This document shows positions 30,917-42,689 of a stretch of 64,000 nucleotides of DNA, piece after piece; within the stretch, counting starts at the first letter, position 1; every line of letters begins with the position of its first letter. This stretch comes from Bathynomus jamesi (taxonomy: Eukaryota > Arthropoda > Malacostraca > Isopoda > Cirolanidae). The stretch covers positions 62,001-126,000 of the forward strand of contig JAJOZX010000926.1 in NCBI GenBank assembly GCA_023014485.1, written 5' to 3'. A program made the translations under genes and the position numbers. The notes under the pieces were generated by a model. The model was not told the DNA's origin. It saw nothing but the letters and a program-made list of their open reading frames with translations, and ran no database searches.

Positions 30917-31506
30917 AGGGTGATCCAGAGAAATGGGACCCAAAAGAAACCCCTGTAACTCTTAAAGTATAAGTCCTTTTATAAAATCATACGCATCATT
31001 CGAAAGAGGATAGTTACAAGTTTGTGCAGGATTGTATAGGTTTTGACAATACAAGACAAGATAAGATACAAAAAAAAATAAATGTGTTAGTTAAAACTAA
31101 CCCTTCAAGATGACTGCATGGACTGTGGAACAGCTGCGTTTTCATAACTGAGCAATATTATGAGCATGGAAGAAGTGTAGTTTCAGCTCAAAGATCTTTC
31201 AAGAGACAAATTTTCAGATGTCAAAATCACCTAAGAGCTGAAACTACACTTCTTCCATGCTCATAATATTGCTCAGTTATGAAACGCAGCTGTTCCACAG
31301 TCCATGCAGTCATCTTGAAGGGTTAGTTTTAACTAACACTTTTATTTTGTTTTGTATCTTATCTTGTCTTATATTGTCAAAACCTATACAATCCTGTACA
31401 AACTTGTAACTATCCTCTTTCGAATGATGCGTATGATTTTATAAAAGGACTTATACTTTAAGAGTTACAAGGGTTTCTTTTGGGTCCCATTTCTCTGGAT
31501 CACCCT
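30917..31506. repeat. Near-perfect 273-bp-arm palindrome of a mariner 5' end
   Basis: The left arm 30917-31189 starts AGGGTGATCCAGAGAAATGG, and the right arm 31235-31506 is its reverse complement with only a few differences. The spacer is about 45 bp. Each arm holds a terminal repeat plus the first about 30 codons of a transposase (ATG at 31110, TAWTVEQLRFHN). The transposase continues beyond the right arm, so the inverted copy sits inside the gene. Confidence 0.9.
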
Positions 31507-32189
31507 AAACCACCACCAAATACAACCACTCTTCGATACTGGAAGCTCAAACTTTTGGAAACAGGGAGCCTGGTAAAAGATCGTCCAAGAAAGCGAAAGG
31601 CCAGTAACGGCGACAGGAGACAACAACAAAGAAAATGTCCTCACCATTTTTCAAATCAATCCAACAACTTTGACGAGAAAAGTCGCACAGGAATTGGGCA
31701 TTTCCAAATTTTTAGTAGCAAAAATATTGAAATCACAGGGATACCACGATTACAAACCCATTTACTCTCACCTCATATACGACGACGATTTTCATAGACG
31801 GCTGCAGTTTGCTGAAACAATGAGACAAAAGTTGAACAGTGATCCATATTTCGTTGGAAAGATAAAATTTTCAGATGAACGTGTCTTCGGTTTAACAAGT
31901 AAAAAAAAACAAACTCAACGTTCACTACTGGGCGAAAAAACATCTCAAAATAAGATTGGGTAAACTCATTAAAACGGCTACACTATCAGTTTGGGCTTGG
32001 ATTGGTTATTCAGGGCTCGTTTCCTTTGACATATCGAGAGATACGATGGATGGAAAATGCTATTGCCAGGTATTGAGAAAGTTTTGCCACAGTTCAGTTG
32101 AAATGTATGAATGTGCACTTGAAAAATTACTTCAATATTATAATAACGCGCGAGGATATGAAAGTCTTTATATAAAGTTAGGTGGATAA
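31110..32189 (+). pseudogene. Mariner-type transposase broken by the inverted copy and truncated
   Basis: The N-terminus (MTAWTVEQLRFHN, then EQYYEHGRSVVSAQRSFKRQ) is followed by the inverted arm. It resumes at about 31507 with PPPNTTTLRYWKLKLLETGS, MTRKVAQELGISKFLVAKIL and GKIKFSDERVFGLTS (first Asp), then SVWAWIGYSGLVSFDISRD. The second and third Asp regions and the right terminal repeat are missing, the sequence ending near 32189. Multiple frame breaks. Confidence 0.75.
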
Positions 32190-33427
32190 CACCAAGCCAA
32201 TGAGGCCTGCTACAAGGTTGTTACATGATTAGATCTAACGTGCCACTGAGGTTTCCTTCGTTTATTAAACAAAACAATGAATGGTTAAAGTGACCTTAAC
32301 GTTTGATTAATGTGCAGTAAATGATGCTATTGTTAAAATTCTCATGTAAATAAGTATTTTTTTAAGTTTTTCGAAATCTATAAATCAAAATTTCAAAATA
32401 TCCTTCAAATGTAACTTTGGTTGGTTGGTCGCCTTCGCTTGTTAACACGTCTAATGACGTTACAGTTGACTGAGAGAGAACGAGCAGGAGTGATTCTGTT
32501 GTTGGACTTGCTCTAGGTGATTTCAAAATTGTGCTGTTAAATATTCATAGTCTTTTGAAGTTTTTGTTTATTTAAAAATATTCAAGTAATTTTGTCAAAG
32601 TTAGTTATATTTATTCAGTTATTTATAGGTATTTTTACTATTTAGATAATTTTTTAGATAATTTTCAGATTTGATTCATAATTTCAGGAACCATATGGTA
32701 AGATTAAATCATTTAACATAAGTTTTACACTGGTAAGTGGAGTTTATAATTATAATTTCATTAACCCTGATCAGGCCAAAATTTCTTATCAAAATTTTCA
32801 AATTTTCAAATTCAATATTTAATTATCTTTTTTTCGCACTATTACATGATTAAAAATTATTTATACGGAATTTGTGCAATATTACAATGAAATGATTACT
32901 GACAATAAGTAATGATTTTACACAGGTTAAGAGTTAAGTGATAGAATGGTGTTAAACGCAATACCCGAGGTAATGAAAATACGGTATTGGTTGTTAAACG
33001 CAATACCCGAGGTAATGAAAATACGGTATTGGTATAGTCGGAATAGGTCTAATTGCGGTCGTAATAGTGAGTTGAATTCTACGGTATTGAAGACACTTTT
33101 GAAGCCTAATGCGGTTAGGCTGAGTTTGTTGAAGTTAGTCATTGGAAACAAATATCCTATCGGACGTAGTAAAACACTGTAGGCCAAGTGAGCTGCGAGG
33201 TTTACAGACCTGAGATTTTGATGATGAAGTAGGTTAGAAGACGAGGTAACTCTACATCGGCTGAACGGCGAGACTCGGGGCCAGGTTGAGGTTTGCAGGA
33301 GTGATGTTGCTTCCAGGAAGATGGAATATGGTAGGTCCAGGCCTACTTCTAACATATTAACTGGGTGGGAAATTGCCCACGTACAGGAAGATTTCACCCA
33401 CCTACTAAAATAAAATAAGAGCATATA
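32190..33427. other. Unassigned AT-rich stretch with a short tandem duplication
   Basis: No transposase, LTR or RNA gene seen. At about 32949-33034 a 43-bp unit containing GTTAAACGCAATACCCGAGG is present twice in tandem. Confidence 0.5.
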
Positions 33428-34211
33428 CAGCGTGTCCGTAAAGTCATGGTGGGATTTTAAATAGCTATATTATTGCAACGAAACATGATAATCAGATGAA
33501 AAAAAGGCAAATTGAAGAACAACTCTAAAAGAATAACTTTATTTAACGTAGTTCGATATGGGCTCCTCTGGTAGCCCTGCAGACATCTAGGCGGTGATTC
33601 AATTCCAGCCACACACGCCCAAGAACATCAGGAGTGACGGATGCGATAGCTTCCGTGATTCGCTCGTGCAAGTGATGAATATCCCTAATGGGTACACTGT
33701 ACCGCTTTGCTTGACGTAACCCCACAAATAAAAGTCCAAAGGTGTCAGGTCCGGAGAGCGTGGAGGCCATGGCTTCCATCCTCCTCTTCCTATCCATCTC
33801 TGTGGAAATTTTTCATTAAGGAATTCTCGAACAACGTTGGCATAGTGCGGAGGAGCACCATCTTGCTGAAAGATGACATTATTGTCAATAAATTGGGGTA
33901 CTGCAAAATGTTCCAACATAGCGAGGTAGTTGTGTGACGTCACAGTGGGTTCCGCGAAGAAAAATGGGCCAATCACTCGATCTCGTGCTAGAGCACCCAC
34001 ACATTAACTTTTGGGCTATTACCTCATGTTCAACATAGGCATGTGGACAGCCTAGACTAACTACGAGATAAAGGTTAAGCTTAGCCTAGATTAACTACAA
34101 GATACAACTTTGAGAGTTGTTCTTCAATTTGGCATTGTTTCATCCCATTATCATGTTTCGTTGCAATAATATAGCTATTTAAAATCCCACCATGACTTTA
34201 CGGACACACTG
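33428..34211 (-). mobile_element. Mariner-type element lacking the N-terminal half of its gene
   Basis: The ends CAGCGTGTCCGTAAAGTCAT and, reverse-complemented, CAGTGTGTCCGTAAAGTCAT continue as inverted repeats for about 95 bp. TA targets are present. At 784 bp it keeps both ends and the C-terminal half of the transposase. Confidence 0.9.
33543..34000 (-). pseudogene. C-terminal half of a mariner-type transposase
   Basis: The sequence reads RVIGPFFFAEPTVTSHNYLA, IFQQDGAPPHYANVVREFLN (second Asp), RSPDLTPLDFYLWGYVK (third Asp). Then, after a one-base shift, come RYSVPIRDIHHLHERITEAI and the C-terminus RLDVCRATRGAHIELR. The DNA-binding domain and first Asp are deleted. Confidence 0.88.
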
Positions 34212-34628
34212 TATATAGTTTATATTAGCATATGCGTATACAGGGTGGCGCAAAAGTCAGGAACCATAGGCATATTTTAATGTGTTTTAATATGGGTTTT
34301 GTTCTTTTCAGATTTGTTGTTGAACCTATGACAGAGAAACTGACAACAGATGAACAGGTGGAGATAGTTTTAATGTGTGCAAGGCGTGTTAACACACACT
34401 GATCAGTTGCTACTGCTTTCCAAAAAGTTCAACCGATGCAGCAACATCACTAACGGTACTCAATCACCTCGAAAACAGCCCACCTAAGTCCTTAAGAAAG
34501 TTATCCCAGGAAACAGGTGTCTCCAGAAGATCCATTCAACGAATTCTTAGAACAAATCGTTTCCACCCCTACAAAGGTTCAGCGAGAAAGCGATATTTCA
34601 CCTCAGCGGTCGTGTCAATAGGCATAAT

Positions 34629-37334
34629 TTTATGTAATCAGTAGGCCTATCCAAATTTCAATGACATTTCTTTTGTTCACAGGTACACAGGATGTCAGAA
34701 AGAAATCAGAACCCGAAGCAAATCAAGTTGTCACCTAAGTCATTTGGTGGGGACTGGGAGGGAACTTCCCACTGCTGAGCTGCCCACAGCCAGAGATCTG
34801 CTGAGGTATGGTTTGTTGAGGAGAGAGATGAGTGAGGAAGATATGAGGAATTACCCAGTTAATGACCTGATTAACAACGGCATTGTTCCAGGGCTACTGG
34901 CTCAGTGGAGAAAGGCCAACGCTCTATTCACAGGACCTGTAATCAACACTGAGGTCAGGATCAGGGCTAAAGTGAAGGCACTGTGGGATGAGGCAGTGAA
35001 GGTGTCCATTGGCAATGTGAAGCTAGAGGTCAAAGATAGGTTCATGATGAAACTGGACAAATTGGTGGACATCCTGACCTGTCACTGTGTGATCAGGAGC
35101 TGCAGTGAGCTTGGGTGCAACCCTGTCTGCAACAGTGAGGTTCACATTGACTGCAGCTGCAGGAGCGAGCAGAAGATACCAGTGCAGGAGCTTGCCTTCA
35201 TTAAAGGTCAGCGAGAAAAGGTGGGCAGTGTGGGAGCACACCGGATGGGTCTAGCTGATCACCCTGAGACCAGGAGACAGGAAGCAGTGGTGCAGAGACA
35301 GGAGCAGAGAAGGAAGGCCGAGGAGAAGAGGAGGAGGAAGGCAGAGGAGTCAGCCAAGAAAGGAGTTGAGGGAGGAGTCACTGCTGGAGATGGAGTTGGA
35401 AGAGACTAGAGATGTACTGGAGGAGAGAGGAGGAGAAAGACTTCATGCCAGAGGCTGCGACAACTTCCTTGCCTGTGGCTAAGAAGAAATACAACAGTGA
35501 AGATATCACCAACATAGCTCTGGCTAGCTTGAGACATCACACTGGGCTGAGAGAGACTGCAGAGATTGCCACTGCTGCCTGGATTGATGCTGGTCTTATC
35601 ACAGTTTGACACAGCACTGGTGATTGACCACAACAAGGTGAGGAGGGCTCAGGAGAGACTGACTAAGGAGCTGGTCAAGAAGTTTAATGAAGAGATTAGG
35701 GAAAATGGCATCACCTGTATCTTCTTTGATGGGAAAAGAGATGACACCAAAGTGATGATGGAAGCTGAGGGCAGTGACAGGCAGTTTCCTGGCCTCATTA
35801 AGGAAGAACACTACATAGTGGGAAATATTTGTGGCATTTTGTACCAGAGGAAGCTGCAGAGGAGAGAAGTCATGCTGAGATCATTGCTGATCATCTGGTG
35901 AACTGGCTAAGAGAGAGAGGAGCAGACCAGACCCTTTTGGCCAAAGGAGGTGACAGTTCTAATGTGAATACTGGCTGGGAGAGAGGAGTAATGCATTATG
36001 TGGAGGCCAAGCTTAGCAGGAAGCTGGTGTGGATTGTCTGTGACTTGCACACTGGGGAGCTGAGTCTCAGACACCTGGTGACTGCACTGGATGGCAAGAC
36101 ATTGAGCAACAACAAGTGGTCTGGGCCCCTAGGGAAGATGTTAGACACTGCCACTGAGCTGGAGATCAAACCAAACTTCACGAGGATCACTGTTGGTCCT
36201 CCTCTACCCCATCTCAGTCAGGAGGTAGTCAAGGACCTCAGCACAGACCAATCATATGGCTACAGAATCATCACTGCCATCAGATCGGGAGAGGTACCTC
36301 AGAGTCTAGCTCTCCTGGAGATTGGGCCAGTGTCACAGTAGGTGAGTCACCACGGCTCTAAGGTTCTGCAGATTGTGGATTTCCAAACATGGGCTGAAGG
36401 GTAGGAACCTGAAGAATCTGAGGATAATTGTGGAATTCATAGTGGGAGTCTACATGCCAAACTGGTTCAACATCAAATTAAATCACAGCTGGGTGGAGGG
36501 TCCCAGGCATGTACTGTACCAGCTGGAGCTGCTCAGAAGTCAGAAGAAGGTGGTGATTGGAATAGTGATTCCTACAATGAAGAGATCAGCCTGGTATGCA
36601 CACTCCGAGGCTGTGCTCCAAGCCATACTGTGCAGTGAGGTGGAGGAGGAGAGGAGGGAGGCAGTGAAGAGGATACTGGAAATCAGAGGTGAGGATGAGG
36701 ACACACAGGTAGGAGACTGCAGTGTCAGACCCAGGAAGACTCCTGACATCAACCCAGATGCCACCAAACTCTCAGAGCTTATTGACTGGAACTCTGGCTT
36801 GACTGACCCTCCTCTGACCTGCTCCCTCACCACTGCTGCAATCAAGGAGTTTCTGGATAGACCAATGGAAGTTCCTGCATGGCCCTCACACACACAGTCA
36901 GTAGAGAGGTGTGTTAGGATGACAACTGAAGCAGAACAACATATTTACTCACAAGAGAGGAGGGAGGCGTACATTAGTGGCCAGGTGGCCGGTAGGGAGC
37001 TCATGTCTAGGAACAAGAGCAAAGCAAACATGGCATCCTTGGCAAAGTTCAAGAAACCTATCTATATTTCTAAGTTTTAATATTGAAATACAATCAAAAT
37101 GTCATTAATTGTATGTAATGTATGTAAAATGTAGTTTTATACAATAAAAAAAATACTTGCAAAAATTGCTGATTTTTCGTAAACTTCAACTTCAAATATA
37201 AGTAGCTAGGAGTGGTCAAATCCTGGATTTTAAAGCCATATTTCGATTTAGCACATAAAAATGCATCATTTGGTCACTAGTAGTCTTTGAAAATCTAAAG
37301 ATTTCACTTTGCTCCATAAAATTGACACACCCTA
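34629..37334 (+). mobile_element. TAGG-end DNA transposon, family member 2, left end damaged
   Basis: The right end, reverse-complemented, begins TAGGGTGTGTCAATTTTATG, comparable to TAGGCCTGTTCAAAAATC and TAGGGCGGATCGAAAA of the other members. ATAAT, the start of the expected target duplication, is present on both sides (34624-34628 and 37335-37339). On the left the first bases of the terminal repeat and the rest of the duplication appear lost. It encodes one transposase, broken by frameshifts. Confidence 0.65.
34744..37080 (+). pseudogene. Transposase of TAGG-end family (member 2), frameshifted
   Basis: Segments in order are an N-terminal part with CHCVIRSCSELGCNPVC and HIDCSCRSEQKIP (a Cys cluster), a basic coiled-coil-like EEKRRRKAEESAKK stretch, and CIFFDGKRDDTK (first Asp). 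After frame changes come LAKGGDSSNVNTGWERG (second Asp), WIVCDLHTGELSLRHL (CxxH), VKDLSTDQSYGYRI and, finally, SHTQSVERCVRMTTEAEQ (Glu). At least four frame changes interrupt about 780 codons. The strong, colinear match to the 46.2-kb member shows that the two share ancestry. Confidence 0.75.
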
Positions 37335-38190
37335 ATAATGCACGCTATTGGGTCAGTGAGAACCCCCACTGGATGGAGGAAGGGTACGTGCAATTTGATC
37401 CACGAATTATGGTGTGGGCTGCGCTCTGGGGGGATCGATTAATTGGTCCGTACTTTTTCGACGGCAATGTAACAGGTGAAACATATCTGCATATGCTGCA
37501 AACATTTCTAATGCCCATACTGGACGACATTCCATTGGCAGAACGGGCGGAGATGTGGTTTCAGCAGGATGGTGCACCACCACGTTTCGCAACCATCGTC
37601 CGGAGCTCTTTAAATGAAACATCCCCAAGCAAGTGGATCGGACGGCGAGGGCCAGTCGAATGACCAACTAGGTCTCTAGACCTCACGCCTCTTGACTTTT
37701 TCTTGTGGGGCCATCTCAAGTCGATAGTCTATGCTGATCGACCCAGAACCATACGTTCTCTAAAGGATAAAATCACATCTGAGTGTGCCAAAATCAGTAC
37801 CAATGTGTTAAGGAATGTTCAAACATCATGCATTCAACGCGTCAGAAAGTGTCTCCAAGTGGAAGGCCACCAATTCGAACATTTATTATAATTTAATAAA
37901 ATGTACCTATGCTTCCTGACTTTTGCGCCACCCTGTATATGAGTATAGTCTGCCAATAAACCTTTTCATTTTCATATGCATCAACATATACATTTTATTT
38001 GATTTATTTGTGATCAAATACAAATATAAAAAAAAATTATTTTAACCCACCCACTAAAATTGGTCTTAGAAGTAGCCCTGGGTAGGCCTCACCAGAGATG
38101 TTCCAGCTTCGTGTATAATTAAGCTGTGTTTCGTACTGAGGTCAAGTGGAGTTACATGACGAAGGTTGGAGATGAAGAGTGAGTGCTGAG

Positions 38191-38442
38191 CAGGCTTGGA
38201 GCAATTACAATATACAGAAAAAATTACAATTACTCTTCCAAAACTTTAATTACAATTACTTTTTATTTTAAAAAGTTAATTACAATTACACAAAATAATG
38301 TAATTAATTACTCAACTTCAATTAAATTACTCCAAGCGTTACTTGAACTGTCAATTACAATTACTTTTTATTGTAAGAGCTCAATTACACAAAATAATGG
38401 AATTAATTGCATTCAGCTTCAATTACAATTACTCCAAGCATG
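38191..38442. mobile_element. hAT-type MITE of 252 bp
   Basis: The ends CAGGCTTGGAGCAATTAC and, reverse-complemented, CATGCTTGGAGTAATTGT form inverted repeats flanked by the exact 8-bp duplication GTGCTGAG (38183-38190 and 38443-38450). The interior is a run of AATTACAATTACTTTTTATT-like motifs. An open frame across it is a by-product of this repetition. Confidence 0.9.
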
Positions 38443-38450
38443 GTGCTGAG

Positions 38451-39230
38451 TGAGGCCTGAGCAAAGAGCAAAAATGAGGTCGATTTTAAGTGGACTCGCG
38501 CTTATACAAGCTCTGATAACGCGTAGTCTTCGCGGGCATTTTGGAAACAAAGTAAAATTTGCTTTTCTCTATGAGGCTATTCTTGACCACGTGTTTGGAT
38601 TTTATGGCCTTGTTTATTTCCACAAGCCATGTGTGAAAAAGTGTTTCCACAAGAAAATAAATTTATGTTAAAATTTAAAGATATTCTGTTTGTATAAATA
38701 AAATACGAATCCTTTGAATTATAAATATTTGTATACATCACCTCGATGCCCAGTGGAAAACTTGACTTTCTTTCTCGCTAACCCTAACGAAAACAGTGTT
38801 GCCACGTCTATAATCTTAAACAGAGATTCCTAAATTCTAAATGTTCTTTTCAATTATTACAAATCACATAAAAGAGAAGTGTAAAAACTACAATTATATA
38901 AATTCTTGACCAATATCATTGTTATAATAGGACTTTATGAATTAATAATCTTTTGTAGACGTAGCACCGCGGAAACTTCTCGGGGAAAAAGTACCTCGAG
39001 GGAGGCAGTTCGTGCCGCACCTCTCGAGTGGTTAGTCAACCAAATTGGGTTCTCTTTCGTTTTACGACTCTCTAAACAAGTGTTGTGTTAAGGTTTTGAT
39101 TCTCTAATTACTCTGTAGTGTAAAAGAAATCTAGTATTTTAAGTGTTTCCAAACCTTGGAAATAAAGGCTACAAAAGGAAAAACTCGTCATTTATATCCT
39201 TCCAAGAAAACATCCCCCGTCTCAACGGAC
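38451..39230. other. Unassigned sequence, possible LTR remnant
   Basis: No coding support. Around 39160-39175 AATAAAGGCTAC could be a polyadenylation signal, as in an LTR or a transcript end, but no partner copy is seen in this window. Confidence 0.25.
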
Positions 39231-39231
39231 C

Positions 39232-39280
<49 letters not shown>
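39231..39280. repeat. GA microsatellite
   Basis: About 24 GA units with one interruption. Confidence 0.95.
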
Positions 39281-39285
<5 letters not shown>

Positions 39286-39502
39286 CCATTGAGCGAAGGT
39301 ATAAATTGTTTTATCGTAACTCGCAGTCAGACTAAGTAAGTAAGAAAAGAAGAACCGTGGACGTCAGTCAGATTAATTAAACGGTATAAACTTCCTTGTT
39401 GGTGCGAGGAAACGACATACTGAGAATACCTTAAAGGATATCGTCATATCCGACACATGTAAGTGAGGCGAGGAAAAGAATTTTCCGTTATGCTCATATA
39501 TA

Positions 39503-39867
39503 TGAATTGGAAACGGGTCAACAGCTTTGACCGGTGACCCGTGTGACTCGTCCAGCAACTGACTCGTGACCCGTTGACCCGGCACATCTGCTGACCTAAA
39601 CATTAACTTGAACAAAGCTTTTTCAAAATACATCATAAAGTAAACTTTGTTTCAAAATACAAAATCTTTATTTTGATACACAAATACAAGGTGATTCATG
39701 CCAGTAAGCTATGACAAAATGATATATAACTATAACTACAAGCTGTCGACAACCAAAAACATAAGAATTTTAAAAATTTGACTAGAAATTTGTGCCCCAC
39801 CAAATCACAGCATTGACACACCTCGACCCGTCTTGAATTCACTCTCAATGACCCGTTTCCAACTCTG
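39503..39867. mobile_element. hAT-like non-autonomous element
   Basis: The right end, reverse-complemented, reads CAGAGTTGGAAACGGGTCA. The left side has TGAATTGGAAACGGGTCA, so one end is slightly decayed. Further GACCCG/CGGGTC blocks lie inside both ends. No clear target duplication because TA repeats flank it. Confidence 0.55.
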
Positions 39868-39984
39868 ATAAGTATATACTGTGTATATATAATTACTGTA
39901 ATATATATATATTTTTTTATTATAATTACTATATTACTATTTTATATATAACTTTCGTTAACCGTTTTGCTTCCACCCGAATTG

Positions 39985-40212
39985 TTTATTCTGACGAAGG
40001 TCAAGCTTGTCACCACTTTAGGCCCACAGTTTAACGTGGAATCCAAACCACACCCCACCAGCAGCTCAGGGTACCTATTTATCTACCAACCAATTTCTTT
40101 ATTGTGTGGAAGAATGAACAGCTAGGTTTTGCTGCGCGCCGCCTGCCGTCACCGGGTCGCGATCCCGGAGCCGATGGATTCGTAGCCAATGACGCTAACC
40201 ACTACACCATTA
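39985..40212 (-). mobile_element. SINE copy with one intact tRNA-like module
   Basis: This is similar to 23041-23250 in the same orientation. The B-box-like element CGGGATCGCGACCCGG and A-box-like TGGTGTAGTGGTTAGCG (reverse-complemented) of module 2 are present. The A box of module 1 is deleted. The adjoining block TTCTGACGAAGGTCAAGCTT, with CACAGTTTAACGTGGAATCC beside it, is related to the satellite units at 49417-49760 and 63200-63790. Confidence 0.6.
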
Positions 40213-40240
40213 TATATATATATATATATATATTATACAC

Positions 40241-40400
40241 AGTAAGTCCTCTTTATACGTGAACTCGATTTACGCGGATTCACTTATACACAATTGACAA
40301 AATAGAGAACGTTATTCGGTATACGTGATCCTGACCCGCGTTTACGCGATTTAACAATCCTGTCTGAAAGCTAGAAACCTTTGCAACAGCTCGTGCCACC
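40241..40400. mobile_element. Tigger-like terminal fragment
   Basis: It starts CAGTAAGTCCTCTTTATACG and continues with repeated TTTACGCG/ATACGTG motifs, like the ends of pogo/Tigger elements. No second end is present before the mariner derivative begins. Confidence 0.45.
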
Positions 40401-40484
40401 CACGCCATACGTGCAAAAACGCATCAAAATAGGTTAGGTACTTGCCTGTATATTTTGCTTTCAGTATATTTTACTTTAAATATA

Positions 40485-41394
40485 CAGGGCGTCCCAAAAA
40501 AAATGTATACACACTTTAACAGCTGATAGCTCAATTGATGTTTCTTTCTTTCCAAGTTAAACCCATTAGAATTAATAATGGCAGTCAGACTAAGCTTTGA
40601 ACAAAGGAAATTCATTCTAAAATGCTACTGGAAGTGTGAAAACGCAGTTGAAGTGCAAAGACAGTTTAGGAGGGAGTTTCAAACAGATCCACCAACGCGA
40701 CTTACCATCACTCGAATTAGAGATAAGTTTGAAGCCGATGGAACTGTTCAGAATGTCCACAAGAAGCGTTCCGGAAGACCACGGACATCGACAAGCCCCA
40801 CAAAGCAAGAAAGAGTACTGGAAACGTATCACCAAAGTCCAAGAAAATCTGTGCGGCAAGCGAGTCGTGAGGTAGGAATTTCAGAATCGTCTGTCCAACG
40901 CATTTTGAAGCGCTGTCAATGGAAAAGTTACATTCCAAGATTAGTCCATGCTATTAATGAAGATGATGATCCGGACCGAAGAGTGGAGTATTGCGAGTGG
41001 TACTTGGCACGATGTGGATGTGGATTGGACGAAGGGGTTTCGTAGAATACCCTCCGCGTTCACCAGACCTCACACCACTAGACTTTTTTTTATGGGGATA
41101 CTTAAAAGACAAAGTCTACGCTATAAAACCTGCAACAGTCGCTGAATTGAGAGCAGCCATTGAACGAGAATGCACACAAATACCAAACGAAATGTTTCGT
41201 GATGTTTGCGATTCCATTGCTTCGCGTTATCAGCAGTGCCTAGACCAGAACGGACGTCAGTTTGAAAACAGGCGTTGACAAAACAATTAAATAATGTCTG
41301 TAGATTCTATTACATTTTGAAAATGAAATGTATTTTAATAAACACTGCCTTTATAATTATTTAAAGTGTGTATACATTTTTTTGGGACGCCCTG
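40485..41394 (+). mobile_element. Deleted mariner derivative, copy B
   Basis: It has the same ends and the same central deletion as copies A (13465-14368) and C (44323-45225), with TA targets at 40483-40484 and 41395-41396. It is 910 bp long and differs from the others by small indels, including one additional GAT codon (DDDPDRR). Confidence 0.92.
40578..41278 (+). pseudogene. Mariner transposase lacking the first two catalytic Asp (copy B)
   Basis: The sequence from [12 protein letters not shown] to VEYCEWYL is intact, then jumps to the [12 protein letters not shown] segment. In this copy the C-terminal part with RSPDLTPLDFFLWGYLKD stays in one frame through QFENRR. The deletion and a one-base offset at the junction leave two overlapping frames. 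Confidence 0.9.
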
Positions 41395-41880
41395 TAGTTT
41401 ACAACTGACAGTTGAACTCTGTTTTTCCTCTTCCTATTTCATGAAATAGGCAGAGCGAAGTTACGAATTTCATGAAATAAGTAGTAACTTTGGTTATTTC
41501 ATGAATTTGGCATATGGCCTGCCAATTTCATGATACAAGCAATTTCACCGATTACGCATAACATACTCTGAGCGGCAGAAAAATCGGCCCACTTGGAATA
41601 TCACGAAAAGCTAAAAAGTGGGCAAGCTTCTGTTTATAAAAGTTTTAAAATTTGAAAATATAGTCTATGAGGGAACCAAATGACGAGACAAAACAACCAT
41701 CAGCTGGGAACACATTAGCTGTAACGAATTTTCGACTTCTTTTAAGAATTCGACAGTCTGACATTCAATTGCTCTTAGACTACTAGTGCCACTTTTTTCT
41801 TCCATTAGTGGGAGTAGACATTTGCATTTAGTAACAGATAGACTTCTAATTCTTTTGGGTTTCAGAATTGGACCTTCACA
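41395..41880. other. Unassigned sequence before the Tc1-like gene
   Basis: Short repeats of ATTTCATGAAATA occur near 41435-41530. This may include the 5' end of the Tc1-like element, but I cannot define a terminal repeat. Confidence 0.35.
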
Positions 41881-42640
41881 ATGGATTTGAGTGCCGTGAA
41901 CGTCGCAAGAGTCGTCGCCCTAATTGAAGATGGTCGGAGCTAGCGTTACGTCGCCGATGCGCTAGGAATTCCAAGAACAACGGTTCGACGTGTCTACCAA
42001 CGTTATGTGGAGACAGGAGAGTACACCAGAAGACCAGGGTCTGGAAGATCGCGCTGCACATCTGCCCGTGACGATCGTTTCAACGCCTTGAGTGTTTTGT
42101 GAGATCGTCTCTTGACTGCCACAAACGTCCGCAATGAGCTGGAAAGGTCTCGAGACGTCAGTGTATCGGAGCGAACCGTTAGAAGGAGACTTATGGAAAG
42201 TAGCTTACATGCTAGACTTCCGGCAATGGGCCCGGAATTGCTCCCACACCACCGCAATGCTCGTCTTGCTTTCGCTCGTGAGCATGTCAATTGGACTTTG
42301 GTCCAATGGGGACGAGTATCGTTCAGGGACGAATCAAGATTTAATCTTCGGACATCCGATGGACGGGAAAGTGTGGAGAACAGGAGAAAGATTCGCCCCG
42401 TGCACTTTTACGGAGATGGTTGCTTTTGGAGGAGGCCCAGTCATGGTCTAGGGTGGTATCACTTCAAACTCGCGCACAGACCTCGTCGTTGTTGGTGGTG
42501 GGTCATTGACGTCCGCAAGTTACTTGCAAGAGATCTTGCTGGAGCATGTGGTCCCTTTTGCTCCTTTCGTTGGCGAAGACTTCCTTCTACAGCATGATAA
42601 CGCTAGACCCCATGTGGCAAGAGCCAGTAGTATAGTGTCA
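41881..42640 (+). pseudogene. Tc1-like transposase, N-terminal two thirds
   Basis: One frame from MDLSAVNVARVVALIEDGRS runs to WGRVSFRDESRFNLR with two stops. It shows the two helix-turn-helix subdomains of a Tc1 paired-like domain (IPRTTVRRVYQRYVETGEYT and SVSERTVRRRLMES) joined by RRPGSGRSRCTSARDD. RDESRFNLR holds the first Asp. After frame changes FLLQHDNARPHVARASS holds the second. Sequence then ends abruptly near 42640, so the third acidic residue and the 3' end are missing. Confidence 0.85.
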
Positions 42641-42689
42641 AAAAAGGTTGAGTGCAGAAATATTACGTAATGTTGCACGATGACGTAAT

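Larger units (their letters stand above)
34332..37891 (+). pseudogene. Mariner-type transposase split by an insertion
   Basis: Upstream of the insert are MTEKLTTDEQVEIVLMCARR and, after frame breaks, KSLRKLSQETGVSRRSIQRI and a segment with HLSGRVNRHN. Downstream at 37337 the coding resumes as ARYWVSENPHW, WFQQDGAPPRFATIVRSS (second Asp) and, after one in-frame TGA, SLDLTPLDFFLWGHLKS (third Asp). The join HLSGRVNRHN / ARYWVSENPHW shows where the insertion fell. A block around the first Asp is missing from the upstream part. Confidence 0.85.
34241..37935 (+). mobile_element. Mariner-type element interrupted by a 2.7-kb transposon
   Basis: The ends are CAGGGTGGCGCAAAAGTCAG and its complement, with TA targets at 34239-34240 and 37936-37937. 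Its transposase is split at 34628/37337 by the second member of the TAGG-end family. Without the insert the element would be about 1 kb. Confidence 0.9.

Noticed and set aside
38183..38449. 88-codon ORF starting MLSRLGAITIYRKNYNYSSK
   Set aside because: It runs across a hAT MITE made of AATTAC repeats.
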